This document shows positions 1 to 9,680 of a DNA stretch of 64,000 bases, piece by piece. The notes below the pieces were generated by a model that saw only the letters and a program-made list of their open reading frames with translations, did not search any database and was not told where the DNA came from. The translations under genes and the position numbers were made by a program. This DNA comes from Vibrio algivorus (lineage in GTDB: Bacteria > Pseudomonadota > Gammaproteobacteria > Enterobacterales > Vibrionaceae): contig NZ_AP018678.1 in assembly GCF_002218005.2 (NCBI RefSeq), positions 2,108,001-2,172,000 of the forward strand, read 5' to 3'. Within the stretch, counting starts at the first letter, position 1; every line of letters starts with the position of its first letter.

Positions 1-2
1 TA

Positions 3-2798
3 GGTCATACTTTTCAACAGCTAATCGCGACCGTTAAAGAATCACGTAAAAATAACGAAGACTATACCCCTATCATTTTGTCTGATTTTTCCAGTCAAAA
101 TGGCGAACAGATTCTATGGATTGGCGCCCCGATTATTCAACAAGGTTACCTACACAGCTATGCGATGTTTAAATTACCAAGCACCGCATTAACCAACACT
201 GTGGCAGACAATAATAAGGATGTAACTAAGTTACTGGTAGGTACCGACCAACAAGCCAAGATTCAAGGGATCACCTCAGATCAAATTAATGCCAGTAATG
301 AGGTAGTTACAAAAGCGTTAGCCGGAAAAACAGCGGTTGAATCTTTTACTAATAGTCTCCATGAAAAAGTTATCGCCGCTTACACTCCAATCAATACTCA
401 AGGTAAAACTTGGGCTTTAGTGATTGAATTACCAGAAAAGGATGCCTATTCACGGGTTCAACAATTAAAGCATATTTTTTACATTGTCATGTTGATAGGC
501 ATCCTCGTTGTGTTTATCTGCTCTCATTACCTGTCGAACTTTATCACCCGACCTTTGCTTAAATTAACTTGGGTCGCCGAAAGGGTCTCTGCTGGCGATT
601 TATCACAAGACATTATCAATATAGATCGTAAAGATGAGATTGGCCGACTCGCCACCAGCTTTGCTCGTATGCAACGTTCAATTAAAGATAAGATAGAATT
701 AATTGGCGATCAAAATGCGAAGTTAGAAGACAATATCAAAATCATCCGTCAACAAAATGACGAGTTACATCTAGCCAATAAATTAAAAGATGAGTTTTTG
801 GCTACCACCTCACATGAGTTGAGAACCCCTCTACATGGCATGGTCGGGATTGCTGAAGCGTTAAACTCAGGAGCCAATGGCCCTATTCCCGCGAATCAAA
901 AGCACCAACTTTCCATTATCATTAATAGTGGCCAACGCTTAGCTACTCTGGTTGATGATTTGTTGGATTATCATAAAATGCGTTATGGTAATCTCGATAT
1001 TCAAACCACTACCGTTGATTTAGCAGCAACGACTAAACTGGTACTAGAGTTATCTAAGCATCTGCTGGGTAGCAAACCAATTCGCATTATTAATCAAACG
1101 CCACAAGAGCTTCCTTTAGTATTAGCAGATGCTCAACGCTTAGAGCAAGTACTATATAATCTCGTCGGTAATGCCATCAAATATACCTCTGAAGGTAAGA
1201 TCATCATCTCGGCCACCGTACTAGAACAAAAAGTTCGTATCCAAGTCGTCGATACCGGGCAAGGAATTCCTGCCGATCAGCTCGAACATATTTTTGAGCC
1301 ACTCATTCAAGCTGGGCAAGATGCGAGCCGTTACCGCCAAGGGGCTGGACTTGGGTTATCAATTAGCCGCCAATTGATAGAACTTATGGGTGGCACTTTA
1401 TATGTCAGTAGCCAACCAATGGTGGGAACAACCTTTAGTTTCTCTCTACCTATCGCAAGCCAACGACAAATTGACCATTATCAGCAAGGTGAGTTACAAA
1501 ATCACTTTCAAGCGCCAGATACGCATAATTTTGTCAATATTGATGATTCATCATTACCGCAGAATCCAAATGGACCACTATTAATCGTCGCGGATGATGA
1601 ACCGGTCAATCTGCAGATTCTAGATAGCTTTTTGCGTTTAGAGGGCTATCGAGTCCGTACAGCAAGTGATGGGGTAAGTGCCATACAATTGATTGAAGAA
1701 GAAAAACCTGAATTAGTGCTTCTCGATATTATGATGCCAGGCATGAGTGGTTATGAAGCCTGCCAAGAAATTCGTAAACAATACGATCATGGCCAACTCC
1801 CCGTCATCTTATTAACAGCATTAAGCCAAACCAATGACAGAATTAAAGGCTTTGATTGTGGGGCAAATGACTATTTAACCAAACCTTTTAATAAGCAAGA
1901 ATTAGCGGCTCGTATTCGCGCCCATTTAACGGCAAGCAAAGCGGAAATTCGCCGACTTGAAAATGCCCAGTTACAACAAGAATTACGAATACGTGAACAA
2001 GTAGAAGCCAGCTTACTGGAAACTCAAGGTCGCCTATTAGAACAACTAGAATCAGCACCGGAAGCTATCATTTGCGTTCGAGATGATGGTAGAGTCCGCT
2101 TTGCCAATGATTCAGCAGCCAAGCTATTTAAGAGAACGCCAGAACAGCTTAAGCGCTCTCAAGCCGATGAAATTATCGCACCTAAATATCTCAAGACTAC
2201 TCAAGAACATTTCTGTGGTGAAATCGATATTTTTATTGAGGATAAACGAGAACATATCAAGACCGATATTTTAACTTTACCTGAAGGTTCAGGCTTGAAA
2301 TACATCTACATATTCAACGTAGGTAGTGGGATAAATGCCCAACGTATTGATAACCTAGAAACAGCAATTGAAGCCCTTTCGAGCTACGCATTTGAAGGGG
2401 ACAAAAACAAACTCCAGCAATTAAAAGAATTAGGCGGAGAATTCACACGTCTAGCTGATAAGGTGTCAAACAAAAGCGAAGACAAACAACAGATAATGCG
2501 TGAAATACTAGTCGAAATGATGAACTGCGCACTGGATTATTGGGAATCAGACAGCGGCCAAACTAAATTTAATTTAGCCGAACAAAGCGGACTATGGCGC
2601 GTATATCTTGACCGTAGTACTTTGCAAACTCGAACTTTGGATAAGTACTTAAGAATCGAAACGTTACCGAAAACGCCTCGCTGGCGTACTGTTCTTAATA
2701 CGATTGACTATATCTTACAACATACGTCATCTGAAACGCCTCAGCGACAACATTTGTTAAACTGCCGAGAAAAACTACAAACCCTCATCACCACTTAA
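3..2798 (+). CDS. chiS: ChiS, chitin-sensing hybrid sensor kinase (5' end outside window)
   Basis: The reading frame is open from the first full codon at position 3, so the N-terminus lies upstream. Counting from that codon, a membrane segment spans about residues 158-178, then a HAMP linker, a HisKA domain with SHELRTPLHG (His about 271), an HATPase with DTGQGIP and GAGLGLSI, and a receiver domain with LLDIMMPG (Asp about 575). A C-terminal region of about 300 residues follows and ends in a predicted DNA-binding part. In Vibrio cholerae, ChiS is held inactive by the periplasmic chitin-oligosaccharide binding protein and, when released, activates the adjacent operon by binding DNA directly. 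The location directly before that operon supports orthology. About 200 residues appear to be missing, judged from the 1129-aa V. cholerae protein. A strong hairpin terminator follows. Confidence 0.93.
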   Translation, partial: GHTFQQLIATVKESRKNNEDYTPIILSDFSSQNGEQILWIGAPIIQQGYLHSYAMFKLPSTALTNTVADNNKDVTKLLVGTDQQAKIQGITSDQINASNEVVTKALAGKTAVESFTNSLHEKVIAAYTPINTQGKTWALVIELPEKDAYSRVQQLKHIFYIVMLIGILVVFICSHYLSNFITRPLLKLTWVAERVSAGDLSQDIINIDRKDEIGRLATSFARMQRSIKDKIELIGDQNAKLEDNIKIIRQQNDELHLANKLKDEFLATTSHELRTPLHGMVGIAEALNSGANGPIPANQKHQLSIIINSGQRLATLVDDLLDYHKMRYGNLDIQTTTVDLAATTKLVLELSKHLLGSKPIRIINQTPQELPLVLADAQRLEQVLYNLVGNAIKYTSEGKIIISATVLEQKVRIQVVDTGQGIPADQLEHIFEPLIQAGQDASRYRQGAGLGLSISRQLIELMGGTLYVSSQPMVGTTFSFSLPIASQRQIDHYQQGELQNHFQAPDTHNFVNIDDSSLPQNPNGPLLIVADDEPVNLQILDSFLRLEGYRVRTASDGVSAIQLIEEEKPELVLLDIMMPGMSGYEACQEIRKQYDHGQLPVILLTALSQTNDRIKGFDCGANDYLTKPFNKQELAARIRAHLTASKAEIRRLENAQLQQELRIREQVEASLLETQGRLLEQLESAPEAIICVRDDGRVRFANDSAAKLFKRTPEQLKRSQADEIIAPKYLKTTQEHFCGEIDIFIEDKREHIKTDILTLPEGSGLKYIYIFNVGSGINAQRIDNLETAIEALSSYAFEGDKNKLQQLKELGGEFTRLADKVSNKSEDKQQIMREILVEMMNCALDYWESDSGQTKFNLAEQSGLWRVYLDRSTLQTRTLDKYLRIETLPKTPRWRTVLNTIDYILQHTSSETPQRQHLLNCREKLQTLITT

Positions 2799-2825
2799 CC
2801 AAAGAACTGAAACGCTTGTCGCACT

Positions 2826-2858
2826 TAAAGCCAGCATCATCATGCTGGCTTTAATTTT
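2826..2858 (+). terminator. Terminator after chiS
   Basis: A 12-bp perfect stem (2826-2837 with 2842-2853, core AAAGCCAGCAT) closes a 4-nt loop and is followed by AATTTT. It lies 28 nt after the chiS stop and separates chiS from the chitobiose operon. The U-tract is short but the stem is strong. Confidence 0.75.
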
Positions 2859-3373
2859 ACGATAGATAGAAAGCCTTATAATAGCGGATCATACAATCTC
2901 TCCCCCCTTTTTATTCCTCTCTACACCTAAATTAGTCAACGTTGCAGTGAGGCAACGAGTGAATATGCCTTATGAGAATAGATTGTCTATATGATTAAGA
3001 AGAATGAACACTGTCAACAAAGCTATAGCCAACCCAGTTAAACAGAAGCTATTTAGAGTACTTATCTGGAGTCTAGTTCTTATCAAGATATTTAACCACT
3101 AGCAAACTATTAACACTCAATAATATCGAGCTTAAACTTATTTTTCATTTAAAATAAACAGCATTGCAAGACTCTATTCCTGCTGTTTATTTCAACTAAA
3201 TATCGATTTAAAAACTATCATATCTATTTTATTACAGGTAATGCGAAGCCAATCACAACAAATCGGCAATATTATTTTTTCAACGAAAACAAAGAGAGGG
3301 TTCTAATAGTGATCATTATCAACAAATAATAAGATTAAATAAAATCACAAACAAAAAGGCCACAAAAAAGATA

Positions 3374-3385
3374 GTGAGCACTTAC
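3374..3385. promoter_or_regulatory. Candidate SlmA-binding site
   Basis: GTGAGCACTTAC matches the SlmA consensus GTGAGTNCTCAC at all but two defined positions. SlmA is known to activate the chitobiose operon directly in V. cholerae, and this site lies 25 bp before the CRP-like site ahead of the same operon. Assignment is by motif and context. Confidence 0.6.
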
Positions 3386-3410
3386 ATTAAAGAAGTTCAA
3401 ACAAATAGAA

Positions 3411-3426
3411 AGTGATATTAATCACA
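3411..3426. promoter_or_regulatory. Candidate CRP-binding site
   Basis: AGTGATATTAATCACA differs from TGTGA-N6-TCACA at one base. It is centred about 300 bp before the binding-protein start codon. Catabolite control of chitin catabolism by cAMP-CRP is established in Vibrio. Confidence 0.65.
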
Positions 3427-3445
3427 CTAAAAATAAGTTCAAATA

Positions 3446-3474
3446 TTGACCATTAAGTATAAATTTTTACGATT
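3446..3474 (+). promoter_or_regulatory. Possible sigma-70 promoter of the chitobiose operon
   Basis: TTGACC (3446-3451), a 17-bp spacer and a poor -10 ACGATT (3469-3474) would put the start near 3481, with the CRP-like site centred near -62, a normal class I position. TATAAA at 3458-3463 is an alternative -10 with a poor -35. Weak by sequence alone. Confidence 0.35.
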
Positions 3475-3717
3475 TTAACGAGAAACACTGCTCTTTTAAC
3501 GTTTTTAACGGGAATAGAAATTGACGATTTCAACGCTAGGGTGTTTTCTTGTATTGCCAAAGGCCTACAGGCCACTCTGAAATGCCACATAGGGTGTAAC
3601 AGAACATCACACCCATATAGAAAGTGACAGTCATGAGGTAGGTCTTAAGCGAGTGTTTATCAATTGATGACATTCCTTTTAATTAAGCTAATACAAAAGC
3701 AAAAGTAAGGAACAGCT

Positions 3718-5400
3718 ATGCTTACCAATATCAAGAAAACAGCAATCGCAGCAGCAGTACTTTCTGTCGCAGCAACAGGCTTTACTTCAGTTGCCACAGC
3801 TGCAGAACGCAGTGAGTTAACTATTGTGCCTGATTTCTACCCTACAATGGTTCGAAACTTCAACCCATACCTTGGTGCAACTAACTTAAAAACAACGACT
3901 GACTTCATTTATGAGCCTCTCGTTATCTTTAATGAAATGCACGGCAATACACCAGTAATGCGTCTTGCTAAAGATTACAAAATGTCTGATGACCTAATGA
4001 CTGTCACATTTGATATTCGCGAAGGCGTAAAATGGTCTGATGGAAAAGCCTTTTCTGCCAATGATGTTGTTTATTCTTATGACCTATTGAAAAAATACCC
4101 AGCGCTAGATCAGTCTGGTATTAACAAATGGGTGAAAAGTGTAGAGAAGAAAGGTGATTATCAAGTTATCTTCCACCTAACTGAAGCAAATTCAAACGTA
4201 CCTTATGAGATTTCTAAAGTGCCTGTTGTTGCTGAGCACGTATGGAAAGACGTAAAAGATCCAACAAGCTTTACCAACGAAAACCCTGTAGGTACTGGTC
4301 CATTTACTGAAATTGATACCTTTACTCCACAACTTTACATTCAGTGTGCTAACCCAAATTACTGGGATGCAGATAACCTAGATATCGATTGTCTACGTGT
4401 TCCACAAATCGCGAATAATGATCAGTTACTTGGCAAAATTGTTAATTCAGAACTAGATTGGACATCGTCATTCGTACCAGATATTGATAAAACTTACGCA
4501 TCTGTAAGCCCTAATCACCATTACTGGTACCCACCAGCAGGTACACAAGCGTTCATGGTTAACTTTGCAGAGAAAGATCCTGCGAAGAAAGAAGCGCTAA
4601 CTAACGTTGATTTCCGTCGCGCATTCTCGATGGCACTTGATCGTCAAACTATCATCGATATCGCTTTCTACGGTGCAGGTACACCAAACGATTTCGCTTC
4701 AGGTATGGGTTACACATTTGAAGCTTGGTCTGATGAGAAAGTTCACAACGAATATAAGAAATACAACACTTATAACGTTGAAGGTGCAAAAGCATTATTG
4801 AAGAAAGCTGGCTTTGTCGATAAAGACGGTGATGGATTTGTCGATACTCCATCAGGCAAATCTTTTGAACTACTAATTCAATCACCAAATGGTTGGACTG
4901 ACTTTAACAACACAGTACAACTTGCGGTTGAGCAACTACAAGATGCTGGTATTAAAGCCAAAGCTCGTACACCTGAATTTGCGGTTTATAACCAAGCAAT
5001 GCTAGAAGGTAACTACGATGTGGCTTACACCAACTACTTCCACGGTGCGGATCCATACACTTACTGGAACTCAGCATATAACTCAGCACTACAAAGTGGT
5101 GAAGGTATGCCTCGTTTTGCAATGCACTTCTTTAAAAACGCTGATTTAGATAGCTTGTTAAATAGCTTCTACAAAACAGCAGATAAAGATGAGCAGCTCA
5201 ACATCGCTCATAAGATTCAGAAGATCATTGCTGAAAACCAAGTAACTATCCCAGTGTTATCTGGTGCTGCTATGTACCAATACAACACCAAGAAATTTAC
5301 TGGTTGGTGGAATGAGAAAAACCCGAAAGGTCGTCCACAAATTTGGGCTGGTATTCCAGAGCGTCTACTTCACGTACTGGATCTAAAACCTGTTAAGTAA
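3718..5400 (+). CDS. cbp: Chitin oligosaccharide-binding protein, periplasmic (SBP family 5)
   Basis: This 560-aa protein is the solute-binding component of the chitin-oligosaccharide ABC importer. A signal peptide (residues 1-28, ending AxA at 26-28) precedes a full-length SBP_bac_5 fold as in DppA/OppA, with the family motif VGTGPF. In V. cholerae the homologue also binds the periplasmic domain of ChiS and keeps it off until (GlcNAc)n is bound. The start is supported by AAGTAAGGAA upstream. It is the first gene of the operon and is followed by a 10-bp hairpin before the permease genes, consistent with excess production of the binding protein. Assignment rests on family plus the conserved Vibrio gene order. 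Confidence 0.93.
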   Translation: MLTNIKKTAIAAAVLSVAATGFTSVATAAERSELTIVPDFYPTMVRNFNPYLGATNLKTTTDFIYEPLVIFNEMHGNTPVMRLAKDYKMSDDLMTVTFDIREGVKWSDGKAFSANDVVYSYDLLKKYPALDQSGINKWVKSVEKKGDYQVIFHLTEANSNVPYEISKVPVVAEHVWKDVKDPTSFTNENPVGTGPFTEIDTFTPQLYIQCANPNYWDADNLDIDCLRVPQIANNDQLLGKIVNSELDWTSSFVPDIDKTYASVSPNHHYWYPPAGTQAFMVNFAEKDPAKKEALTNVDFRRAFSMALDRQTIIDIAFYGAGTPNDFASGMGYTFEAWSDEKVHNEYKKYNTYNVEGAKALLKKAGFVDKDGDGFVDTPSGKSFELLIQSPNGWTDFNNTVQLAVEQLQDAGIKAKARTPEFAVYNQAMLEGNYDVAYTNYFHGADPYTYWNSAYNSALQSGEGMPRFAMHFFKNADLDSLLNSFYKTADKDEQLNIAHKIQKIIAENQVTIPVLSGAAMYQYNTKKFTGWWNEKNPKGRPQIWAGIPERLLHVLDLKPVK

Positions 5401-5411
5401 CATGCAACCCC

Positions 5412-5442
5412 GCGGTGCGCTCATTTGCTAGCAGCGCACCGC
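5412..5442 (+). terminator. Intercistronic hairpin after the binding protein
   Basis: A perfect 10-bp GC-rich stem (5412-5421 with 5433-5442, GCGGTGCGCT) lies 11 nt after the stop. There is no clean U-tract, so it probably acts as a 3'-end stabiliser or partial terminator that raises the binding protein over the permeases. A second small hairpin is at 5516-5535 (GCCTGA with TCAGGC). Confidence 0.55.
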
Positions 5443-5566
5443 CTTTAAACTTCCCCTCTTGATACGAAAATGTATGGCGCTCGGCGTCAGGGGATTTCTT
5501 TGTCTGAAATAGACTGCCTGAAACCAGAGTCAGGCCAAAAAATCTGGGAAAGTTAAGGTGTAAGTT

Positions 5567-6553
5567 ATGGGATTTTTCTTAAAACGTTTAGGATTTTATT
5601 TTATCGCGCTGATCGTGGCTGCCACGATTAATTTTGCGATTCCACGCGCCATGCCAGGCGACCCTGTGACCATGATGTTTGCAAATGCCACGGTTCAAGT
5701 CACTCCAGAACGTATCGCAGCAATGAAAGAGCTTTTAGGCTTTGTTGATGGCGGTATTATCGCGCAATATTTTGCGTACATAAAAAACATTTTAAGCTGG
5801 AATTTGGGTACTTCTATCCAGTTTTATCCTCTGTCAGTTGAAAAGCTACTTGGTGGTGCATTTGGTTGGTCACTATTTCTAGCGGGTACTGCGGTTATCT
5901 TCTCATTCTCTATCGGTTCGATTCTGGGTATTTTTGCTGCATGGAAACGTGGTAGTAAATACGATGCCTTTATTTCTCCAGGTATGCTGGTCATTCAAGC
6001 GGTGCCTCAAGTGGTTATCGCCATGCTCGCGATGTTTACTTTTGCTGTCGGTCTACGTTGGTTCCCAACTGGTTATGCTTATACCGCAGGTAATATTCCC
6101 GATTGGACAAGTTGGGTATTTATTAAAGACGTACTTTGGCATGCCGTTCTACCTCTATTCTGTGCCTCGATAGTACAGATTGGCGGCTTCCTGATTAACA
6201 TGCGTAACAACATGATTAACCTTCTTAATGAAGATTACATCACCATGGCAAAAGGCAAAGGTCTGAGCGAAAACCGTGTTGTCTTTAACTATGCTGCTCG
6301 TAACGCCATGCTACCAAGTGTCACCGCGCTTTCCATGTCACTTGGTATGGCAATTGGTGGTCAACTTATCGTAGAAATCATCTTTAACTACCCAGGGCTT
6401 GGTTCTGTACTATTTAACGCGATCAATGCGCGTGATTATCAAGTTCTTCAAGGGCAACTTCTTATCATGACCCTATTCATGCTGTTCTTTAACTTACTCG
6501 CAGACATGCTGTATGTCGTACTTGATCCTCGCCTACGCAAGGGAGGTAAATAA
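5567..6553 (+). CDS. Chitin-oligosaccharide ABC transporter permease 1 (DppB-like)
   Basis: A 328-aa inner-membrane permease with an N-terminal helix followed by a binding-protein-dependent transport domain. The cytoplasmic EAA-type loop reads EDYITMAKGKGLSENR and contacts the ATPases. It resembles DppB/OppB in length and helix pattern. TTAAGGTG precedes the ATG by 7 nt. It pairs with the second permease, whose gene starts 2 nt after this stop. The substrate, (GlcNAc)2 and related chitin oligosaccharides, is inferred from the operon rather than from the permease itself. Confidence 0.9.
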   Translation: MGFFLKRLGFYFIALIVAATINFAIPRAMPGDPVTMMFANATVQVTPERIAAMKELLGFVDGGIIAQYFAYIKNILSWNLGTSIQFYPLSVEKLLGGAFGWSLFLAGTAVIFSFSIGSILGIFAAWKRGSKYDAFISPGMLVIQAVPQVVIAMLAMFTFAVGLRWFPTGYAYTAGNIPDWTSWVFIKDVLWHAVLPLFCASIVQIGGFLINMRNNMINLLNEDYITMAKGKGLSENRVVFNYAARNAMLPSVTALSMSLGMAIGGQLIVEIIFNYPGLGSVLFNAINARDYQVLQGQLLIMTLFMLFFNLLADMLYVVLDPRLRKGGK

Positions 6554-6555
6554 TC

Positions 6556-7581
6556 ATGAAAGCTCTTATTAAATTACTTTCAGGTAACTCAAAAGCCATG
6601 TTTGGTGTGGTGATCCTAACGGTTTTCATCTTAATGGCTCTATTTGCTCCATTAATTACCAAACATGAACCAGACCGTCGTACCGGTAATCCACACGAAT
6701 ACCCAAGTTTAGTCACTCATATGGCCAAACAAAGCCCTGATGGGTGGGTGGCACAAAACCTAGCTAATGATCGCCGCACTATGATCATGTCGAAAAAAGA
6801 AGACCATGTTCTGGGAACAACTCGCATGGGCCGTGATGTTTGGTCACAACTTGCTTACGGAGCACGAGTATCTTTAGGGGTTGGTTTTGGTGCAGGATTA
6901 GTGGTGTGTTTCCTTGCAACCATTATTGGGGTTTCAGCAGGTTATTTTGGAGGGAAAATTGATGACATCTTAACCGCTGCCATGAATATCATGCTAGTTA
7001 TTCCACAATATCCATTACTGTTCGTTCTGGCTGCCTTTATCGGTGAAGCGGGTCCACTAACGATAGCATTGATAATTGGGTGTACTTCCTGGGCTTGGGG
7101 CGCAAGGGTTATTCGTTCTCAAACCTTAGCTCTACGTGAAAAAGAGTTTGTAAAAGCGGCGGAAGTATTGGGTGAATCTTCATTCCGAATCATTTTTGTA
7201 GAAATTCTACCAAACCTAATTTCAATAGTAGGTGCAAGCTTCATCGGTTCTGTAATGTACGCCATCATGATGGAAGCCACTATTTCATTCCTAGGTCTTG
7301 GCGATCCAAGCACTATTAGCTGGGGCATCATGCTCTATAACGTACAAACTTCTTCAGCCATTCTAGTCGGCGCTTGGTGGGAATTAATTGCCCCATGTTT
7401 AGCTTTGACTACCTTAGCGGTTGGTTTAGCGATGCTTAACTTCGCCGTTGATGAAGTCGCTAACCCACAACTTCGTTCACATAAAGGAATGAAGCGTTGG
7501 AAGAAGATTGCAGAGCAAGACCAAAAAGCACGTGAGCCTGAGTTGCCACCACAAAATGCAGTTTGGAGCGGAGATAAATAA
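6556..7581 (+). CDS. Chitin-oligosaccharide ABC transporter permease 2 (DppC-like)
   Basis: A 341-aa DppC/OppC-type permease. An N-terminal membrane segment (about residues 14-36) is followed by a periplasmic stretch of roughly 90 residues and the five-helix transport domain. The EAA loop is EFVKAAEVLGESSFR. GGGAGG at the end of the preceding gene serves as ribosome binding site and the two cistrons are 2 nt apart, so they are translationally coupled. The C-terminal cytoplasmic tail of about 30 charged residues runs to the ATPase gene, whose start follows 1 nt after the stop. Confidence 0.9.
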   Translation: MKALIKLLSGNSKAMFGVVILTVFILMALFAPLITKHEPDRRTGNPHEYPSLVTHMAKQSPDGWVAQNLANDRRTMIMSKKEDHVLGTTRMGRDVWSQLAYGARVSLGVGFGAGLVVCFLATIIGVSAGYFGGKIDDILTAAMNIMLVIPQYPLLFVLAAFIGEAGPLTIALIIGCTSWAWGARVIRSQTLALREKEFVKAAEVLGESSFRIIFVEILPNLISIVGASFIGSVMYAIMMEATISFLGLGDPSTISWGIMLYNVQTSSAILVGAWWELIAPCLALTTLAVGLAMLNFAVDEVANPQLRSHKGMKRWKKIAEQDQKAREPELPPQNAVWSGDK

Positions 7582-7582
7582 T

Positions 7583-8581
7583 ATGACGACTACTAATAAA
7601 CAAGAACCGCTGATTTCGATTCGCAATTTATGTGTTGACTACATAACTGATGCAGGCGATGTCCGTGCCGTAAATAACGTGAGCTTTGATATTGCTCCAG
7701 GTGAAGTCTTTGGTTTAGCCGGAGAATCAGGATGTGGTAAGTCCACCGTTGCTTTCTCACTAATGCGCCTACACAAGCCGCCAGCATTTATTACTGGTGG
7801 TGAAGTCATCTTCAATGGTGAAAACATCCTCAAATACAGCGAACAACGTATTCAGAGCTTCCGCTGGAGTGAAATGTCGATGGTATTCCAAAGTGCCATG
7901 AATGCATTAAACCCTGTATTACCAATGGAAGAACAATTTTGTGATGTGATTATGCGTCATACCAATATGACTCGTGATCAAGCTCGTAAGCGTGCTGCTG
8001 GCCTACTCGAAATTGTTGATATTCATCCAGATCGTCTAGGTGACTACCCTCACCAGTTTTCTGGTGGTATGCGTCAACGTTTGGTGATTGCGATTGCATT
8101 AGCACTTAATCCTAAAATGATCATCATGGACGAGCCGACAACCGCTCTTGATGTTGTGGTTCAGCGTGAAATCTTACAAAAAATCTATGCATTGAAAGAA
8201 GAGTTTGGTTTCTCCATCTTGTTCATTACCCATGACTTATCGCTGATGGTTGAGTTCTCAGATCGCATTGGAATTATGTACTCGGGTGAATTAATTGAAG
8301 TGGCGCCTTCTAAAGAAATTTTAGAATCGCCGTATCACCCTTACACCAAAGGGTTGGGATCATCTTTCCCACCATTAACTGGTCCTAAAACCAAGTTAAC
8401 AGGGATCCCGGGTAATCCTCTTAACCTATTAGAGATTCCAGAAGGTTGCCGTTTCCAAGCACGTTGTGAACGTGTTCATGATACTTGTCGTCATGTTCCT
8501 ACTCAGTTACGTCAAATAGAACCGGGTCGATTATCAAACTGCCACTTATACGGTGAGCCGATTGTTCAGGCGAAAGTTTAA
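7583..8581 (+). CDS. Chitin-oligosaccharide ABC transporter ATPase 1 (DppD-like)
   Basis: A 332-aa ATPase of the oligopeptide-importer type. Walker A is GESGCGKST at residues 47-55, the signature is FSGGMRQR, Walker B is MIIMDEP, and the H-loop is FITHDLS. The C-terminal oligo_HPY region has four cysteines (GCRFQARC, DTC, NC) typical of DppD/DppF. The ATG at 7583 has GGAG 9 nt upstream; the frame extends further upstream inside the permease gene, but that part is not needed for homology. It works as a heterodimer with ATPase 2. Confidence 0.92.
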   Translation: MTTTNKQEPLISIRNLCVDYITDAGDVRAVNNVSFDIAPGEVFGLAGESGCGKSTVAFSLMRLHKPPAFITGGEVIFNGENILKYSEQRIQSFRWSEMSMVFQSAMNALNPVLPMEEQFCDVIMRHTNMTRDQARKRAAGLLEIVDIHPDRLGDYPHQFSGGMRQRLVIAIALALNPKMIIMDEPTTALDVVVQREILQKIYALKEEFGFSILFITHDLSLMVEFSDRIGIMYSGELIEVAPSKEILESPYHPYTKGLGSSFPPLTGPKTKLTGIPGNPLNLLEIPEGCRFQARCERVHDTCRHVPTQLRQIEPGRLSNCHLYGEPIVQAKV

Positions 8582-8664
8582 TTAAACGAGATAGAAATCA
8601 ACACATCGTTTAGTCGTCACTAACGGCCAGTAAAACAAGAATTAGCGAAAAGCTGGAGACAATT

Positions 8665-9666
8665 ATGAGCTCATCAGATAAATACGGAAAATTACTCATT
8701 GAAGGGAAGAACTTAGTTAAAGACTTCCCAATCACGAGTAATTCATTAAAGCAACCTATGATGCGTGCCATTAATGACGTGTCATTCAAAATGTACAAAA
8801 GCCGTGGTTTAGCGGTGGTTGGCGAGTCAGGTTCAGGAAAATCCACTACCGCCAAAATGATAGCCAAAATGTACGCACCGACTGCCGGAACGATTGAATA
8901 TAAAGGGCGCAATATTCTCGATATCACTAAGCGGCAAGATCTCATGCATTATCGTGAAGGTGTGCAAATGGTATGGCAAGACCCGTTTGGCTCATTAAAC
9001 CCAACTCACAATATCTTTCACCATATTGCACGTCCGCTGATCATTCACAATAAAGTGAAAAGCAGCAATAAAAAAGAATTGCAGGAAAGAGTCTATGAAC
9101 TGCTAGAACAAGTAGGTCTTAATCCGCCAAAAGAAACGGCGGCAAAATTCCCTCACCAGCTTTCAGGTGGTCAACGTCAACGAGTTAACTTAGCGCGTAA
9201 TATCGCGGTTGGTGCCGAAGTGGTATTAGCTGATGAACCAACGTCTATGCTCGATGTTTCTATCCGTGCAGGGGTACTTAACCTGATGGAAGAAATGAAG
9301 TTTGATAAGCAAATGTCACTTTTGTATATCACTCACGATATCGCTACCGCTCGTTATATTGCCGAAGATCTATCAGTGATGTATGTCGGCCACATGGTGG
9401 AATGGGGAGATACCGATGAAATTATTCACGATCCTCAACACCCTTATACTCAATTGCTGGTTTCTGCAGTTCCGGATCCTAAAAAATCGATCCATGAAAA
9501 ACTGAAAGGTAACAAAGGGGAAATTCCTCTTTGGACACCAGATTCCCTTGGCTGTCCATTTGCTGGACGTTGTCTACACGCGACCGACAAATGTCGCGAG
9601 AAAATGCCAGGAGTCACTCAGTTAGCAGAAAACCACTTTGTTCGCTGCTACCTATTTGAGGATTAA
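8665..9666 (+). CDS. Chitin-oligosaccharide ABC transporter ATPase 2 (DppF-like)
   Basis: A 333-aa ATPase with Walker A GESGSGKST, signature LSGGQRQR, Walker B VVLADEP and H-loop YITHDIA. The C-terminal region holds the same four-cysteine pattern (GCPFAGRC, KC, RC) as DppF. TGGAG precedes the ATG. An 83-bp spacer without a recognisable terminator separates it from ATPase 1. It completes the ABC importer. A 14-bp perfect hairpin follows, at the border between the transport and enzyme genes. Confidence 0.92.
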   Translation: MSSSDKYGKLLIEGKNLVKDFPITSNSLKQPMMRAINDVSFKMYKSRGLAVVGESGSGKSTTAKMIAKMYAPTAGTIEYKGRNILDITKRQDLMHYREGVQMVWQDPFGSLNPTHNIFHHIARPLIIHNKVKSSNKKELQERVYELLEQVGLNPPKETAAKFPHQLSGGQRQRVNLARNIAVGAEVVLADEPTSMLDVSIRAGVLNLMEEMKFDKQMSLLYITHDIATARYIAEDLSVMYVGHMVEWGDTDEIIHDPQHPYTQLLVSAVPDPKKSIHEKLKGNKGEIPLWTPDSLGCPFAGRCLHATDKCREKMPGVTQLAENHFVRCYLFED

Positions 9667-9680
9667 TCCTTTATCTATCC

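Larger units (their letters stand above)
2859..3717 (+). other. 860-bp leader region of the chitobiose operon without a gene
   Basis: This AT-rich stretch has no credible coding frame. The first 500 bp (2859-3360) show nothing I can name. From 3374 on there is a dense regulatory block: an SlmA-like palindrome, a CRP-like site, a possible promoter, four TTTYAACG repeats and a hairpin at 3592-3614 (GGGTGT paired with ACACCC). A 5' leader of roughly 240 nt would result if transcription starts near 3480. Confidence 0.6.

Noticed and set aside
2859..3360. A small gene or regulatory RNA between chiS and the binding-protein gene
   Set aside because: No open frame with a ribosome binding site and no promoter plus terminator pair could be seen there.
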